DNA from: an uncultured Clostridia bacterium
GTDB taxonomy: Bacteria > Bacillota > Clostridia > Christensenellales > Borkfalkiaceae
Length of the DNA stretch: 64,000 bases
Direction: 5' to 3'
Assembly: GCA_947629485.1 (NCBI GenBank)
Contig: CANRDX010000003.1
Coordinates: 1 to 64,000, forward strand
Below the pieces are notes generated by a model. That model was not told the origin of the DNA. It saw nothing but the letters and a program-made list of their open reading frames with translations, and did not search any database. How positions within the stretch are numbered: the first letter of the stretch is position 1; the number at the start of each line of letters is the position of its first letter. Both the position numbers and the translations under genes were made by a program. Positions 1-8,669 of this stretch are shown piece by piece.

Positions 1-74
1 CGACCCAAAACGGGCTCGAACCGTCGACCTCCAGCGTGACAGGCTGGCGCTCTAACCAACTGAGCTATTGGGCC
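1..74 (-). tRNA. tRNA-Asp (GTC)
   Basis: Reverse complement GGCCCAATAGCTCAGTTGGTTAGAGCGCCAGCCTGTCACGCTGGAGGTCGACGGTTCGAGCCCGTTTTGGGTCG folds as a cloverleaf with anticodon GTC; 3' end lies at the window edge. Confidence 0.95.
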
Positions 75-130
75 ATATGATCATATCCCTCAACGCGCCC
101 TTTGGAAACATTGAAGGGGGATCGCGAATT

Positions 131-205
131 GGTGGGCCTTCACGGACTTGAACCGCGGACCGATCGGTTATGAGCCGACTGCTCTAACCACTGAGCTAAA
201 GGCCC
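131..205 (-). tRNA. tRNA with CAT anticodon (Ile2/lysidine type or Met)
   Basis: Reverse complement GGGCCTTTAGCTCAGTGGTTAGAGCAGTCGGCTCATAACCGATCGGTCCGCGGTTCAAGTCCGTGAAGGCCCACC; anticodon loop CTCATAA resembles tRNA-Ile(CAT) of Bacillota. Confidence 0.9.
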
Positions 206-395
206 GCAAAGAACCTGCGGCGAATTGCCACGCTCGTTTATCATATTATAAACACAGAGAAAAGTCAAGTGTTTTTCTGCCTTTTCGTGAAATTTTTTTT
301 CGACAGATTCCTCCGATTTCCCGCGCAAATCGCGAAAACCCGCCCTTGCCCGCATGTTACAATTTTAGAAGGCTGAATTTACGGGGAGGACGGAT

Positions 396-704
396 ATGAA
401 GTTGCAGTCAAGCCGTAGGGGGGACAACCTCTACATCTATCTCTCGGGCGAGCTCGACGAGCATTCCGTGACCGCACTGCGGGAGAGCGCCGATAAGATC
501 ATCGACGAAAACGCGGGGCTGTCGCGCGCCGTTTTCAATCTGGCGGGTCTCCGTTTTATGGACTCGACGGGCATAGGGTTTTTGATCGGCAGATACAAGC
601 GTCTCAAACGATACGGCATGGGCATGTACGTGGAGAACCCCGAAGCAAGCGCCGATAAGATTCTCTCGATCAGCGGGCTTTATTCGTTGATGCCGAAAAT
701 TTAG
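396..704 (+). CDS. spoIIAA: anti-sigma F factor antagonist SpoIIAA (STAS domain)
   Basis: STAS motif NLAGLRFMDSTGIGFLIGRYK; first gene of the spoIIA operon order. Confidence 0.92.
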   Translation: MKLQSSRRGDNLYIYLSGELDEHSVTALRESADKIIDENAGLSRAVFNLAGLRFMDSTGIGFLIGRYKRLKRYGMGMYVENPEASADKILSISGLYSLMPKI

Positions 705-714
705 GAGAATGGGA

Positions 715-1149
715 ATGAACAAGATGGTATTGAAATTTCCGGCGAAGTCGGAAAACGAGATCTTTGCGCGAAACGCCGTCGCCGCGTTTGCGCTGCCCCT
801 CAACCCGTCGCTTTCCGAACTTTCGGATGTGAAAACGGCGGTTTCCGAAGCGGTGACGAACTGCATCGTGCACGGCTATCGCGAGCGGGAAGGGTGGATC
901 ACGCTGACTTGCAGCACAGACGGCGCCCGTCTCGACGTGGAGATCGCCGATGAAGGGAGGGGGATCGCCGATATCCAAAAGGCGCTGCAACCCTTCTTCA
1001 CGACGCTTCCCGGGGAGGAGCGCTCGGGCATGGGGTTCACGATCATGCAGACGTTCATGACGGAATTCTCCGTGGAATCGGAGGAAGGCGTCGGCACGCG
1101 GGTAAAAATGAGCAAGTCTTTCTCTACGAGGGCAATGAATGCTGGATGA
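715..1149 (+). CDS. spoIIAB: anti-sigma F factor SpoIIAB (serine kinase, GHKL ATPase)
   Basis: GHKL motifs SEAVTNCIVHGY, DEGRGI, GMGFTIM; start chosen at the second ATG behind AGGAG. Confidence 0.93.
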   Translation: MNKMVLKFPAKSENEIFARNAVAAFALPLNPSLSELSDVKTAVSEAVTNCIVHGYREREGWITLTCSTDGARLDVEIADEGRGIADIQKALQPFFTTLPGEERSGMGFTIMQTFMTEFSVESEEGVGTRVKMSKSFSTRAMNAG

Positions 1150-1864
1150 GGAGGAGACGCTTGCCTATCTTCGTCTTGCAAAGGCGGGGGACGGGGCGGC
1201 AAAGGAATATCTGCTCTCCAACAACACCTCTCTGTTGAAGAGCATCTTGCGCCGTTATTTGGGAAAGGGCGTGGAGTACGACGATCTCTTTCAGCTCGCC
1301 TCGCTGGGGTTTTTGAAGGCGATCGCGGGCTTCGACGAGAGTTTCGGCGTGCGTTTTTCCACATACGCCGTTCCCATGATCGCGGGGGAGATCAAGCGGT
1401 TTTTGCGCGACGACGGGAGCGTAAAGGTCTCCCGCGCGATGAAGAAGACGGCGCGCGATCTCAACCGCTATATCGAAAGTTTCTCCATCGCCCACGGCAG
1501 GCAACCCGACGTCAAAGAGCTTGCCGAAGCCTTCCATATGGAAGAGGGCGACGTCGTGCTCGCGCTCGGTTCGAGCAAGATGCCCGTATCCATCTACGAG
1601 CAGATCGACTACAAGGACGACAAGGCGACGTCGCTTGCGGATAAACTGCCCGCCAAAGACGGGCAGGAGGAGATGCTCGATCGGATGGTGCTCAAAGAGG
1701 CGATCGAAAAGCTCCCCGAGCGGGAAAGGAAGATCGTATTCTTGCGCTATTTCCGCGATATGACGCAGAGCGAAGTCGCGAAGGCCATCGGCGTCTCGCA
1801 GGTTCAGATCTCCCGCCTCGAAAGCAAGATCATGGCGCAGTTCCGCAAGGATCTGAGCGGATGA
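1139..1864 (+). CDS. spoIIAC: RNA polymerase sigma-F factor
   Basis: Sigma-70 family regions 2-4; overlaps the end of spoIIAB; conserved AA-AB-AC synteny. Confidence 0.93.
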   Translation: MLDEEETLAYLRLAKAGDGAAKEYLLSNNTSLLKSILRRYLGKGVEYDDLFQLASLGFLKAIAGFDESFGVRFSTYAVPMIAGEIKRFLRDDGSVKVSRAMKKTARDLNRYIESFSIAHGRQPDVKELAEAFHMEEGDVVLALGSSKMPVSIYEQIDYKDDKATSLADKLPAKDGQEEMLDRMVLKEAIEKLPERERKIVFLRYFRDMTQSEVAKAIGVSQVQISRLESKIMAQFRKDLSG

Positions 1865-2147
1865 AGCGAGAGTAGCAAGCGCGCGAAGAGGGAAAACGAC
1901 GATACCATGTCCGCAAAGGACGCTCGGAAAAGATTATTTTCGTCATCTGCGCGGAGGTTTTCGGCTAAAAGAAAAAAGACGCGGGGCGAGGGAAAACCCG
2001 CCGCGCCCCGTTCCGCATTCACACGAATTTTGTTCCGTTCTTTCTCAAAATATCAATAATTTGATTTTCTTGTGAAAATTATATTTGTTTTTTCTCTTTG
2101 ATTGACTTTATTCTCCGATAATGCTAATATAATAAGGATCGAGAAGT

Positions 2148-2180
2148 AAGAAGCGTAAATTCCCGCAATTTACGTTTCTT
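2148..2180 (+). promoter_or_regulatory. Leader hairpin upstream of ABC exporter operon (attenuator-like)
   Basis: AAGAAGCGTAAATT-cccgc-AATTTACGTTTCTT stem (14 bp with one GU) followed by a T-rich tract, just downstream of TTGACT...TAATAT-like promoter elements. Confidence 0.5.
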
Positions 2181-2216
2181 TCCTGTTTTTAACCTTTTGC
2201 GCTATGGAGGTAAACG

Positions 2217-4028
2217 TTGCTAAAAAAACTTGCAAAATGTATTCGGGAGTATAAAACAGTATCCATTCTGTCGCCTCTCTTCGTCTCGTTGGAAGTGGTG
2301 CTCGAATGTCTGATCCCGTTCATTGTCGCCCAGCTCGGCGACGCCATCACCAATGTGGGACTTTGGGGCGCGGGCACGAGTTGGGATACCCTCGGCGTGG
2401 GGCAGTTCGGGCTGATCCTCGTCGCTATGGCCATCGCCTCTCTCGCCTGCGGCGCGCTTGCGGGCGCGTTCTGCGCGAAGGCGGCGGCGGGGTTCGCAAA
2501 GAATCTCAGAAAAGATCTTTACTACAAGGTGCAGGATTTCTCCTTCGAGAACATCGACAAATTCTCCACACCCTCCCTTGTCACGAGAATGACGACGGAC
2601 GTCACCAACGTGCAGTTCTCCTACATGATGATCGTGCGGACCGCGATCCGCTGCCCGCTCATGATGATCTTCTCCGTCGTGATGGCGTTCGTGATGGGCG
2701 GCAATCTCGCATGGATCTTCGTGGGCGTCATTCCGCCTCTTTCCGCTTTGCTTCTTCTGCTCATGCGGCGGGCGATGCCGCTCTTCCACCGCGTATTCAA
2801 GAAATACGACAACCTCAACGAATCCATTCAGGAGAACATTTCGGGGATCCGCGTCGTCAAGGCATATGTGCGGGAGGACTTTGAGAAGAAGAAGTTCGAC
2901 AAGGCGGCGACCGAAGTCCAGCTCGACTTTACGAAGGCGGAGCGTATCCTTGCCTGGAACCAGCCCATCATGCAGGTGTTCTTTTACGGGGTGCTCTCCT
3001 CGGTGCTCTTCCTCGGCTCCTATCTCATCTTCCAGAATACGGGGCTTGAGGTGTGGGATATCTCCCAGCTCGTCGTCTACGGCATGCAGATATTGATGTC
3101 CCTCATGATGTTCTCGATGGTGTTCGCCATGATCGCGATGTCCCTCGAAAGCATGCGCCGTATCTGCGAGGTGCTCGACGAAGAATCCACCCTGCACAGC
3201 CCCGAAAACGCCCTGCATAACGTGGAGGACGGCTCCATCGACTTCGACGACGTCTCCTTCAAATATGCCGCGAACGCGGAAAAGAACGTGCTCGACGACA
3301 TCGATCTGCATATCCGTTCGGGGGAGACGATCGGCATCATCGGGGGAACGGGTTCCTCCAAGACGTCGCTCGTCAACCTCATCTCCCGCCTTTACGACGT
3401 CACGGAGGGGAGCGTGAAGGTGGGCGGCAGAGACGTGAGGGAATACGATCTCGAATCGCTCCGCAATCAAGTTGCCGTCGTGCTCCAAAAGAACGTGCTC
3501 TTCTCGGGCACGATCAAGGAAAATCTGCGTTGGGGCAACCCCGACGCGACGGACGAGGAGCTTGTAGAGGCATGCCGTCTCGCGCAGGCGGACGAATTCA
3601 TTCAAGGCTTCCCCAAGAAGTACGATACCTATATCGAACAGGGCGGCACCAACGTCTCGGGCGGGCAGAAACAGCGCCTTTGCATTGCCCGCGCCCTGTT
3701 GAAGAAGCCCAAAATTCTGATCTTGGACGACTCGACGTCCGCCGTGGATACCCACACCGACGCGCTGATCCGCAAGGCGCTGCGCGAATACATTCCCGCA
3801 ACGACGAAGATCATCATCGCCCAGCGCACCTCCTCCGTAGAGGACGCCGACCGCATCGTCATCATGGAAAACGGCAGGATCGACGCCATCGGCTCCCATG
3901 AGGAACTGCTCGGCACGAACGCAATCTACACCGAAGTATACACCACGCAGAATAAGGGCGGCAAAGCCGTCTCTTCGCTCGAAGAGATGGGCGATCTTCC
4001 CGCGGAAGGAGGTGAGGACAATGCCTAA
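2217..4028 (+). CDS. ABC transporter, ATP-binding/permease subunit (heterodimeric exporter half 1)
   Basis: Type-1 exporter TMD plus NBD; Walker A GGTGSSKTS, signature NVSGGQKQR, Walker B LILDDSTSAVD; TTG start behind GGAGG. Confidence 0.9.
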   Translation: MLKKLAKCIREYKTVSILSPLFVSLEVVLECLIPFIVAQLGDAITNVGLWGAGTSWDTLGVGQFGLILVAMAIASLACGALAGAFCAKAAAGFAKNLRKDLYYKVQDFSFENIDKFSTPSLVTRMTTDVTNVQFSYMMIVRTAIRCPLMMIFSVVMAFVMGGNLAWIFVGVIPPLSALLLLLMRRAMPLFHRVFKKYDNLNESIQENISGIRVVKAYVREDFEKKKFDKAATEVQLDFTKAERILAWNQPIMQVFFYGVLSSVLFLGSYLIFQNTGLEVWDISQLVVYGMQILMSLMMFSMVFAMIAMSLESMRRICEVLDEESTLHSPENALHNVEDGSIDFDDVSFKYAANAEKNVLDDIDLHIRSGETIGIIGGTGSSKTSLVNLISRLYDVTEGSVKVGGRDVREYDLESLRNQVAVVLQKNVLFSGTIKENLRWGNPDATDEELVEACRLAQADEFIQGFPKKYDTYIEQGGTNVSGGQKQRLCIARALLKKPKILILDDSTSAVDTHTDALIRKALREYIPATTKIIIAQRTSSVEDADRIVIMENGRIDAIGSHEELLGTNAIYTEVYTTQNKGGKAVSSLEEMGDLPAEGGEDNA

Positions 4029-6006
4029 AATGATGTCTCGCCGTCCCCGTGGCGGAGCGGGCGTGCCTCCCATTCGCACGAAGGGCACGTTCCGCCGTAT
4101 CGTAAAAGCGATCTTCCACTACTATCCCCGCATGATGACGATCGCGCTCGTCTGTATCATCTTTAACGCCGTCGTCTCCGCGCTGCCTTCTATCTTTATG
4201 GAAAGGGTGTTCTCGGTGATCGGCGCCGCTGTGGAATCGGGCGCAGGTTGGGGAGATACCGTTTTGTTTGAGGGCGCACAGATCGCCGTGGGCAGCACGA
4301 TCACGCGCTATATGCTCACGTTGATCGGGCTGTATATCCTCTCGCTCATCGCGACGGGGGTCTATCACCAGCTCCTCGCCATCATCACGCAGGGCTTCCT
4401 CAAAAAGATGCGCGGGCAGATGTTCGACGGCATGCAGGATCTGCCCATCAAATACTTCGACACGATGAGCCACGGCGATATCATGAGCTACTATACGAAT
4501 GATATCGACTCCCTGCGCCAGATGATCGCGCAGTCCGTTCCCCAGCTCATCACCTCGGGCGTCATGGTCGTCACGCTCTTTTTGATCATGCTCTATTACA
4601 GCTTCTGGCTTGCGCTCATCGTGCTGGGCGGCGTGGGTGTCATTCTCTTCGTCACGAAGGTCGTGGGCGGCGGCGCGGGGAAATTCTTCCTCGGGCAGCA
4701 GCGCGCCGTGGCGAAAACGGAGGGCTTCGTCGAAGAGATGATGAACGGGCAGAAGGTCGTCAAAGTTTTCTGCCACGAAGAGGCGGCGAAGGCGGATTTC
4801 GACAAGGTGAACGATCACCTCTGCGAACAATCCACGAAGGCGAACGCCTATGCGAACATGCTGATGCCCATTCTCGGAAATTTCGGGCACGTTCTCTACG
4901 TCATCATCGCCGTTGTGGGCTGCGTGTTCGTGCTCGGGCATGTGCACAATATCGGCTTGATCACGCTGCTCGGCATCGAAGCGGGGACGTTCTCCGTTGC
5001 AAACATCGTCGCCTTCCTGCAAATGACGCGGCAATTCTCCAATAACGTCAATCAGGTCTCCAATCAGGTGAACTCCGTCGTCATGGGTCTTGCGGGCGCG
5101 GCGCGTATCTTCGCGCTCATCGACGAGAAGCCCGAGACGGACGAAGGCTACGTCACCCTCGTCAACGTGCGCGAGGCGGCGGACGGCACGCTCACGGAAT
5201 GCGAAGAGCGCACGGGCGTCTGGGCATGGCGGCACCCGCACAAGGAGGACGGCACCGTCACCTACACCAAACTCGAAGGGGATATCCGCATGTCCGAAGT
5301 GGACTTCGGCTATACTCCCGATAAAATCGTGTTGCACGATATCTCCCTCTACGCCAAGCCCGGTCAGAAGGTCGCCTTCGTGGGTGCGACGGGCGCGGGA
5401 AAGACGACGATCACCAATCTTCTCACCCGTTTCTACGATATTGCCGACGGAAAGATCCGCTACGACGGGATCAACGTCAACAAGATCAAGAAGGGAGAAC
5501 TTCGCCGCGCGATCGGCATGGTCTTGCAGGATACCAATCTCTTCACGGGCACCGTCATGGAGAATATCCGCTACGGCAAGCTCGACGCGACGGACGAGGA
5601 GTGCATCGCCGCGGCAAAGCTCGCGGGGGCGGACGACTTCATCACAAGGCTCCCCGAGGGATACAACACCATGCTTCACCAGAACGGCGCCAATCTTTCG
5701 CAGGGGCAGCGCCAGCTTCTCTCCATCGCCCGCGCCGCCGTCGCCGATCCGCCCGTGATGATCTTGGACGAAGCGACTTCTTCCATCGATACGAGAACGG
5801 AGGCGATCGTCCAGCGGGGCATGGATAAACTCATGGAGGGGAGGACGGTGTTCGTCATCGCGCACAGGCTCTCCACCGTGAAGAACTCCAACGTCATCAT
5901 GGTGTTGGAGCACGGCAGGATCATCGAGCGCGGCACGCACGAACAACTCATCGACATGAAGGGGAAATATTATCAGCTCTACACGGGCGCATTTGAACTC
6001 GACTAA
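4021..6006 (+). CDS. ABC transporter, ATP-binding/permease subunit (heterodimeric exporter half 2)
   Basis: Walker A GATGAGKTT, signature NLSQGQRQ, Walker B MILDEATSSID; start ATG overlaps the stop of the preceding gene. Confidence 0.9.
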   Translation: MPKMMSRRPRGGAGVPPIRTKGTFRRIVKAIFHYYPRMMTIALVCIIFNAVVSALPSIFMERVFSVIGAAVESGAGWGDTVLFEGAQIAVGSTITRYMLTLIGLYILSLIATGVYHQLLAIITQGFLKKMRGQMFDGMQDLPIKYFDTMSHGDIMSYYTNDIDSLRQMIAQSVPQLITSGVMVVTLFLIMLYYSFWLALIVLGGVGVILFVTKVVGGGAGKFFLGQQRAVAKTEGFVEEMMNGQKVVKVFCHEEAAKADFDKVNDHLCEQSTKANAYANMLMPILGNFGHVLYVIIAVVGCVFVLGHVHNIGLITLLGIEAGTFSVANIVAFLQMTRQFSNNVNQVSNQVNSVVMGLAGAARIFALIDEKPETDEGYVTLVNVREAADGTLTECEERTGVWAWRHPHKEDGTVTYTKLEGDIRMSEVDFGYTPDKIVLHDISLYAKPGQKVAFVGATGAGKTTITNLLTRFYDIADGKIRYDGINVNKIKKGELRRAIGMVLQDTNLFTGTVMENIRYGKLDATDEECIAAAKLAGADDFITRLPEGYNTMLHQNGANLSQGQRQLLSIARAAVADPPVMILDEATSSIDTRTEAIVQRGMDKLMEGRTVFVIAHRLSTVKNSNVIMVLEHGRIIERGTHEQLIDMKGKYYQLYTGAFELD

Positions 6007-6020
6007 GAGATGAAAAAGCC

Positions 6021-6050
6021 GCCGCGCCGCTTCTTCGGAAGCGGCGCGGC
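6021..6050 (+). terminator. Intrinsic terminator hairpin
   Basis: GCCGCGCCGCTTC-ttcg-GAAGCGGCGCGGC followed by ATTTTGTT. Confidence 0.75.
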
Positions 6051-6193
6051 ATTTTGTTATAAAAACGCCCCGCGCTCTCGCGCAGGGCAGTATGACGGGA
6101 TTGAGAGACCTGCCCCCGTTTACGGGGGCGGGTGGCGAACGAAGTGAGACAGGTGGGGGTTGCCATTCAAAATACGTCATGTTGCCCCGCCAC

Positions 6194-6232
6194 ATTCTAA
6201 TAACGTCATGTTGAGCTTGTCGAAACATCACC
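6194..6232. repeat. 39-bp intergenic repeat, copy 1
   Basis: attctaataacgtcatgttgagcttgtcgaaacatcacc, identical to 6545-6583. Confidence 0.85.
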
Positions 6233-6544
6233 GCAGCAAGCCCTCTCTCTCGCAAGCGAGGGGGAGAGTGTCACGGCTCCGCCGTGACGAGTGGGGGTTG
6301 GATCCCTCGCTGTCCCTGAAAGGGAAAGTACCCGCGAAGCGGGGGAAAGGGTTATAACCCCTCTGTCTCGGCTACGCCTCGATATCTCCCCTTGCAGGGG
6401 CGACAAGCGTCCTCATCTCGACGCGCCGCAGGCGCGGAGCAGATCTCCTCTTGGAGAACGAGGCTTTGTTCCCTCACGGAGTAGGGGTTCACTCTGGCTG
6501 CGCCCTCGGAATGAGGAATTGGGTGAAATACGTTACCGCTCGCC

Positions 6545-6583
6545 ATTCTAATAACGTCATGTTGAGCTTGTCGAAACATCACC
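6545..6583. repeat. 39-bp intergenic repeat, copy 2
   Basis: Identical to 6194-6232. Confidence 0.85.
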
Positions 6584-6661
6584 TTATTCCTAAAACTGCG
6601 GTGCTACTTCGACTTCGGCTATGCTCCGCTCTTATGACAGAGATCCCGACAATCATAATGA

Positions 6662-6940
6662 TCAAATCAAGCAGACTAGAACGATTGCCACCCAGATAAA
6701 GCTAATGCTGATGATCAGTCCCGCCACGGCAAGCCCGTATTCTTTTCCCCCGAGTTCGCGCGATTTTTTCAGTCCGAGAATGGAACAGATCAGACCAACG
6801 ATGGGGATAAAGAACGCAAGGATAAACCCAATGATCGCAAGAGAGTTGCTCTCTTCCGGTCGCGTATTCTGTGCAACGCCGCAATGCGGACAGATCGCCG
6901 CTTTATCGTCGATCTGCGCGCCGCAGTTTCTACAAAACAT
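6662..6940 (-). CDS. Zinc-ribbon / DUF4190-like small membrane protein
   Basis: N-terminal zinc ribbon CRNCGAQI..CPHCG followed by two hydrophobic helices. Confidence 0.8.
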   Translation of the reverse strand: MFCRNCGAQIDDKAAICPHCGVAQNTRPEESNSLAIIGFILAFFIPIVGLICSILGLKKSRELGGKEYGLAVAGLIISISFIWVAIVLVCLI

Positions 6941-6972
6941 ATCCGTTCTCCTTTTGTTTTTTCATTGTACTC

Positions 6973-7018
6973 CCATAATAATGGGAAGTCAAGTAATTTT
7001 CCCAATATTATGGGAAAA
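6973..7018. promoter_or_regulatory. Paired palindromic operator candidates for divergent XRE regulator
   Basis: cccataataatggg and ttcccaatattatgggaa share the core TTCCCAwTATTATGGG in the divergent intergenic region. Confidence 0.6.
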
Positions 7019-7025
7019 TATTTTT

Positions 7026-7232
7026 ATGGAGAACGGATTCGGCGAACGGTTGCGTGCGCTCCGTCAGGAGCGTGGTATCGGGCAGGTCGCGCTTGCCAAA
7101 GAACTCGACGTGGGTAAATCCATCGTCAGCCTTTGGGAACTCGGGCAGTGTGAGCCTACGCTTTCCAAGCTCGTTGCGATCGCGCGGTATTTCGGCGTAA
7201 GTATCGACTATCTTGCGGGTTTGGAGGATTGA
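7026..7232 (+). CDS. XRE-family transcriptional regulator (Cro/CI HTH)
   Basis: 68 aa; GERLRALRQERGIGQVALAKELDVGKSIVSLWELGQCEPTLSKLVAIARYFGVSIDYLAG is a classical HTH_3. Confidence 0.9.
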   Translation: MENGFGERLRALRQERGIGQVALAKELDVGKSIVSLWELGQCEPTLSKLVAIARYFGVSIDYLAGLED

Positions 7233-7260
7233 GCGCGCCATGCTGCGCGTTATGTTCTGA

Positions 7261-7302
7261 AAATTGTCCCGCCCCACGCAAATGCGCGGGGCGGGACAAT
7301 TT
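7261..7302. terminator. Bidirectional intrinsic terminator
   Basis: AAATTGTCCCGCCCC..GGGGCGGGACAATTT between convergent genes. Confidence 0.75.
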
Positions 7303-7317
7303 CTTTCGACTGCAAAT

Positions 7318-8547
7318 TCAAGAGATCCGCACGGTATCGCCGCAGACGGCGATCTTTTTTTTATAGAAGGCGGAAAGTCCATCGAGGAGCGTCTCGAAGT
7401 CGGCGCATGCCATCGTCTCCACGGCGGAGTGCATGGCGAGTTGCGCCAGCCCGATATCCGCGGAGGGAATGCACGCCTGCCCGAGCGAGATCGCACCCAA
7501 TGTGGATCCGCTGCGCATATCCGAGCGGTTGTAGAAGGATTGATACTTCACGCCCGCGTCGCCGAATACCTTCGTCACGAGCGCGGCGGTGAGCGCGTCC
7601 GTCGTGTACGCGCCGCCCGCATGCCCCTTCACGGCGATGCCGCCTCCCAGGACGGGGCGGTTCGTGGGGTCGCACTTTTCGGGGTGGTTGGGATGAAGCG
7701 CGTGGGCGTTGTCGAGCGAGAGCATGATAGACGCGGCGAGCGAGCAAAGAAAATCCGTCTCGTCCTTTCCCTGCGCGAGCGCAATGCGGCGGAGCGTCGA
7801 GGCAAGAAGGTTTCCGCCCGCGCCCTGCCGCGTGCGGCTACCGATCTCCTCGCTGTCGAAGAGGACGGCGACGGCGGTCTGCTTTTCTCCTCCCTGTGCG
7901 AGCGCGCGGAGCGCGGCATAGCTTCCGACGAGGTCGTCGAGGCGCGGCGAGGAGAGATATTCTCCCTGCGCCCCGCTGAAAAATTGATCCTCATCGGGCA
8001 CGAGGAAGAGGTCGAACGCCTTCACATCCGCGGGCACGGGCGCGCTTTCCTGCGACCAGAGGGGAAGCTCCGTCTGCAAGTCGGGCGCAAACTTTTCATT
8101 CGCCCCGCGATCCATATGAATGGCGAGGGAGGGGATGACCGCCGTCCCGCCGACGTACGGCTGTGCGGCAAGCCCGCCTTCGGTCTCCCGCACGACGCGC
8201 CCCGCAATACGCAGGGGTCTGTCGAAGAAGGTGTACCACAGCCCGCCCCCGTACGGTTCGACGTTGAGACGGCAATAATTCTTGTCGGGAAGGAGGGGGG
8301 AAGCCTTCAATTTGAAGCAGGGGGAATCGGTATGCGCAGCGACGATCTGAAAGCCGCCCTCGCGGTGGTAGCGGAAGGCGGCGATACTGCCGCTTCGGAT
8401 CACATAGTATTTCCCGCCCTCTTCGAGCTTCCAACGCTCGTTTTCCCCGAGGGGGAGAAATCCCGCCAAGTTCAGAAAGGCGGCGGCGTTGTTTACGGCT
8501 TGATAGCAGGTATAAGAGGTTTTCAGAAATTCACACAGTCCGTTCAT
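7318..8547 (-). CDS. M18 family aminopeptidase
   Basis: AAHTDSPCFKLK, LFDSEEIGSRTRQGAG and AHALHPNHPEK motifs of M18 aspartyl aminopeptidases; start at MNGLCEFL. Confidence 0.9.
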   Translation of the reverse strand: MNGLCEFLKTSYTCYQAVNNAAAFLNLAGFLPLGENERWKLEEGGKYYVIRSGSIAAFRYHREGGFQIVAAHTDSPCFKLKASPLLPDKNYCRLNVEPYGGGLWYTFFDRPLRIAGRVVRETEGGLAAQPYVGGTAVIPSLAIHMDRGANEKFAPDLQTELPLWSQESAPVPADVKAFDLFLVPDEDQFFSGAQGEYLSSPRLDDLVGSYAALRALAQGGEKQTAVAVLFDSEEIGSRTRQGAGGNLLASTLRRIALAQGKDETDFLCSLAASIMLSLDNAHALHPNHPEKCDPTNRPVLGGGIAVKGHAGGAYTTDALTAALVTKVFGDAGVKYQSFYNRSDMRSGSTLGAISLGQACIPSADIGLAQLAMHSAVETMACADFETLLDGLSAFYKKKIAVCGDTVRIS

Positions 8548-8619
8548 AGTTCGCTCCTTTCCTTTCATTATACATCGGTTTCGCCGCGAAAGCAAGGTAT
8601 TCGCAGGGGAAAATCGCGG

Positions 8620-8649
8620 TTGACAGAGCCTTTCGCACTGTGATATAAT
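8620..8649 (+). promoter_or_regulatory. sigma-A-type promoter for GH3 gene
   Basis: TTGACA - 18 bp - TATAAT. Confidence 0.65.
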
Positions 8650-8669
8650 TGCGGAAAAAGGAGAATTCT

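Noticed and set aside
6216-6224. 0A box (TTGTCGAAA) controlling a nearby gene
   Set aside because: Occurs inside a duplicated intergenic repeat with no sporulation gene downstream; probably coincidental
2220-6255. Antisense ORFs of 622 and 797 aa over the ABC exporter genes
   Set aside because: Shadow ORFs; sense-strand NBD motifs are unambiguous
6160-6699. Short ORFs (MPFKIRHVAPPHSNNVMLSLSKHH etc.)
   Set aside because: Translations of dispersed intergenic repeats, no coding signal
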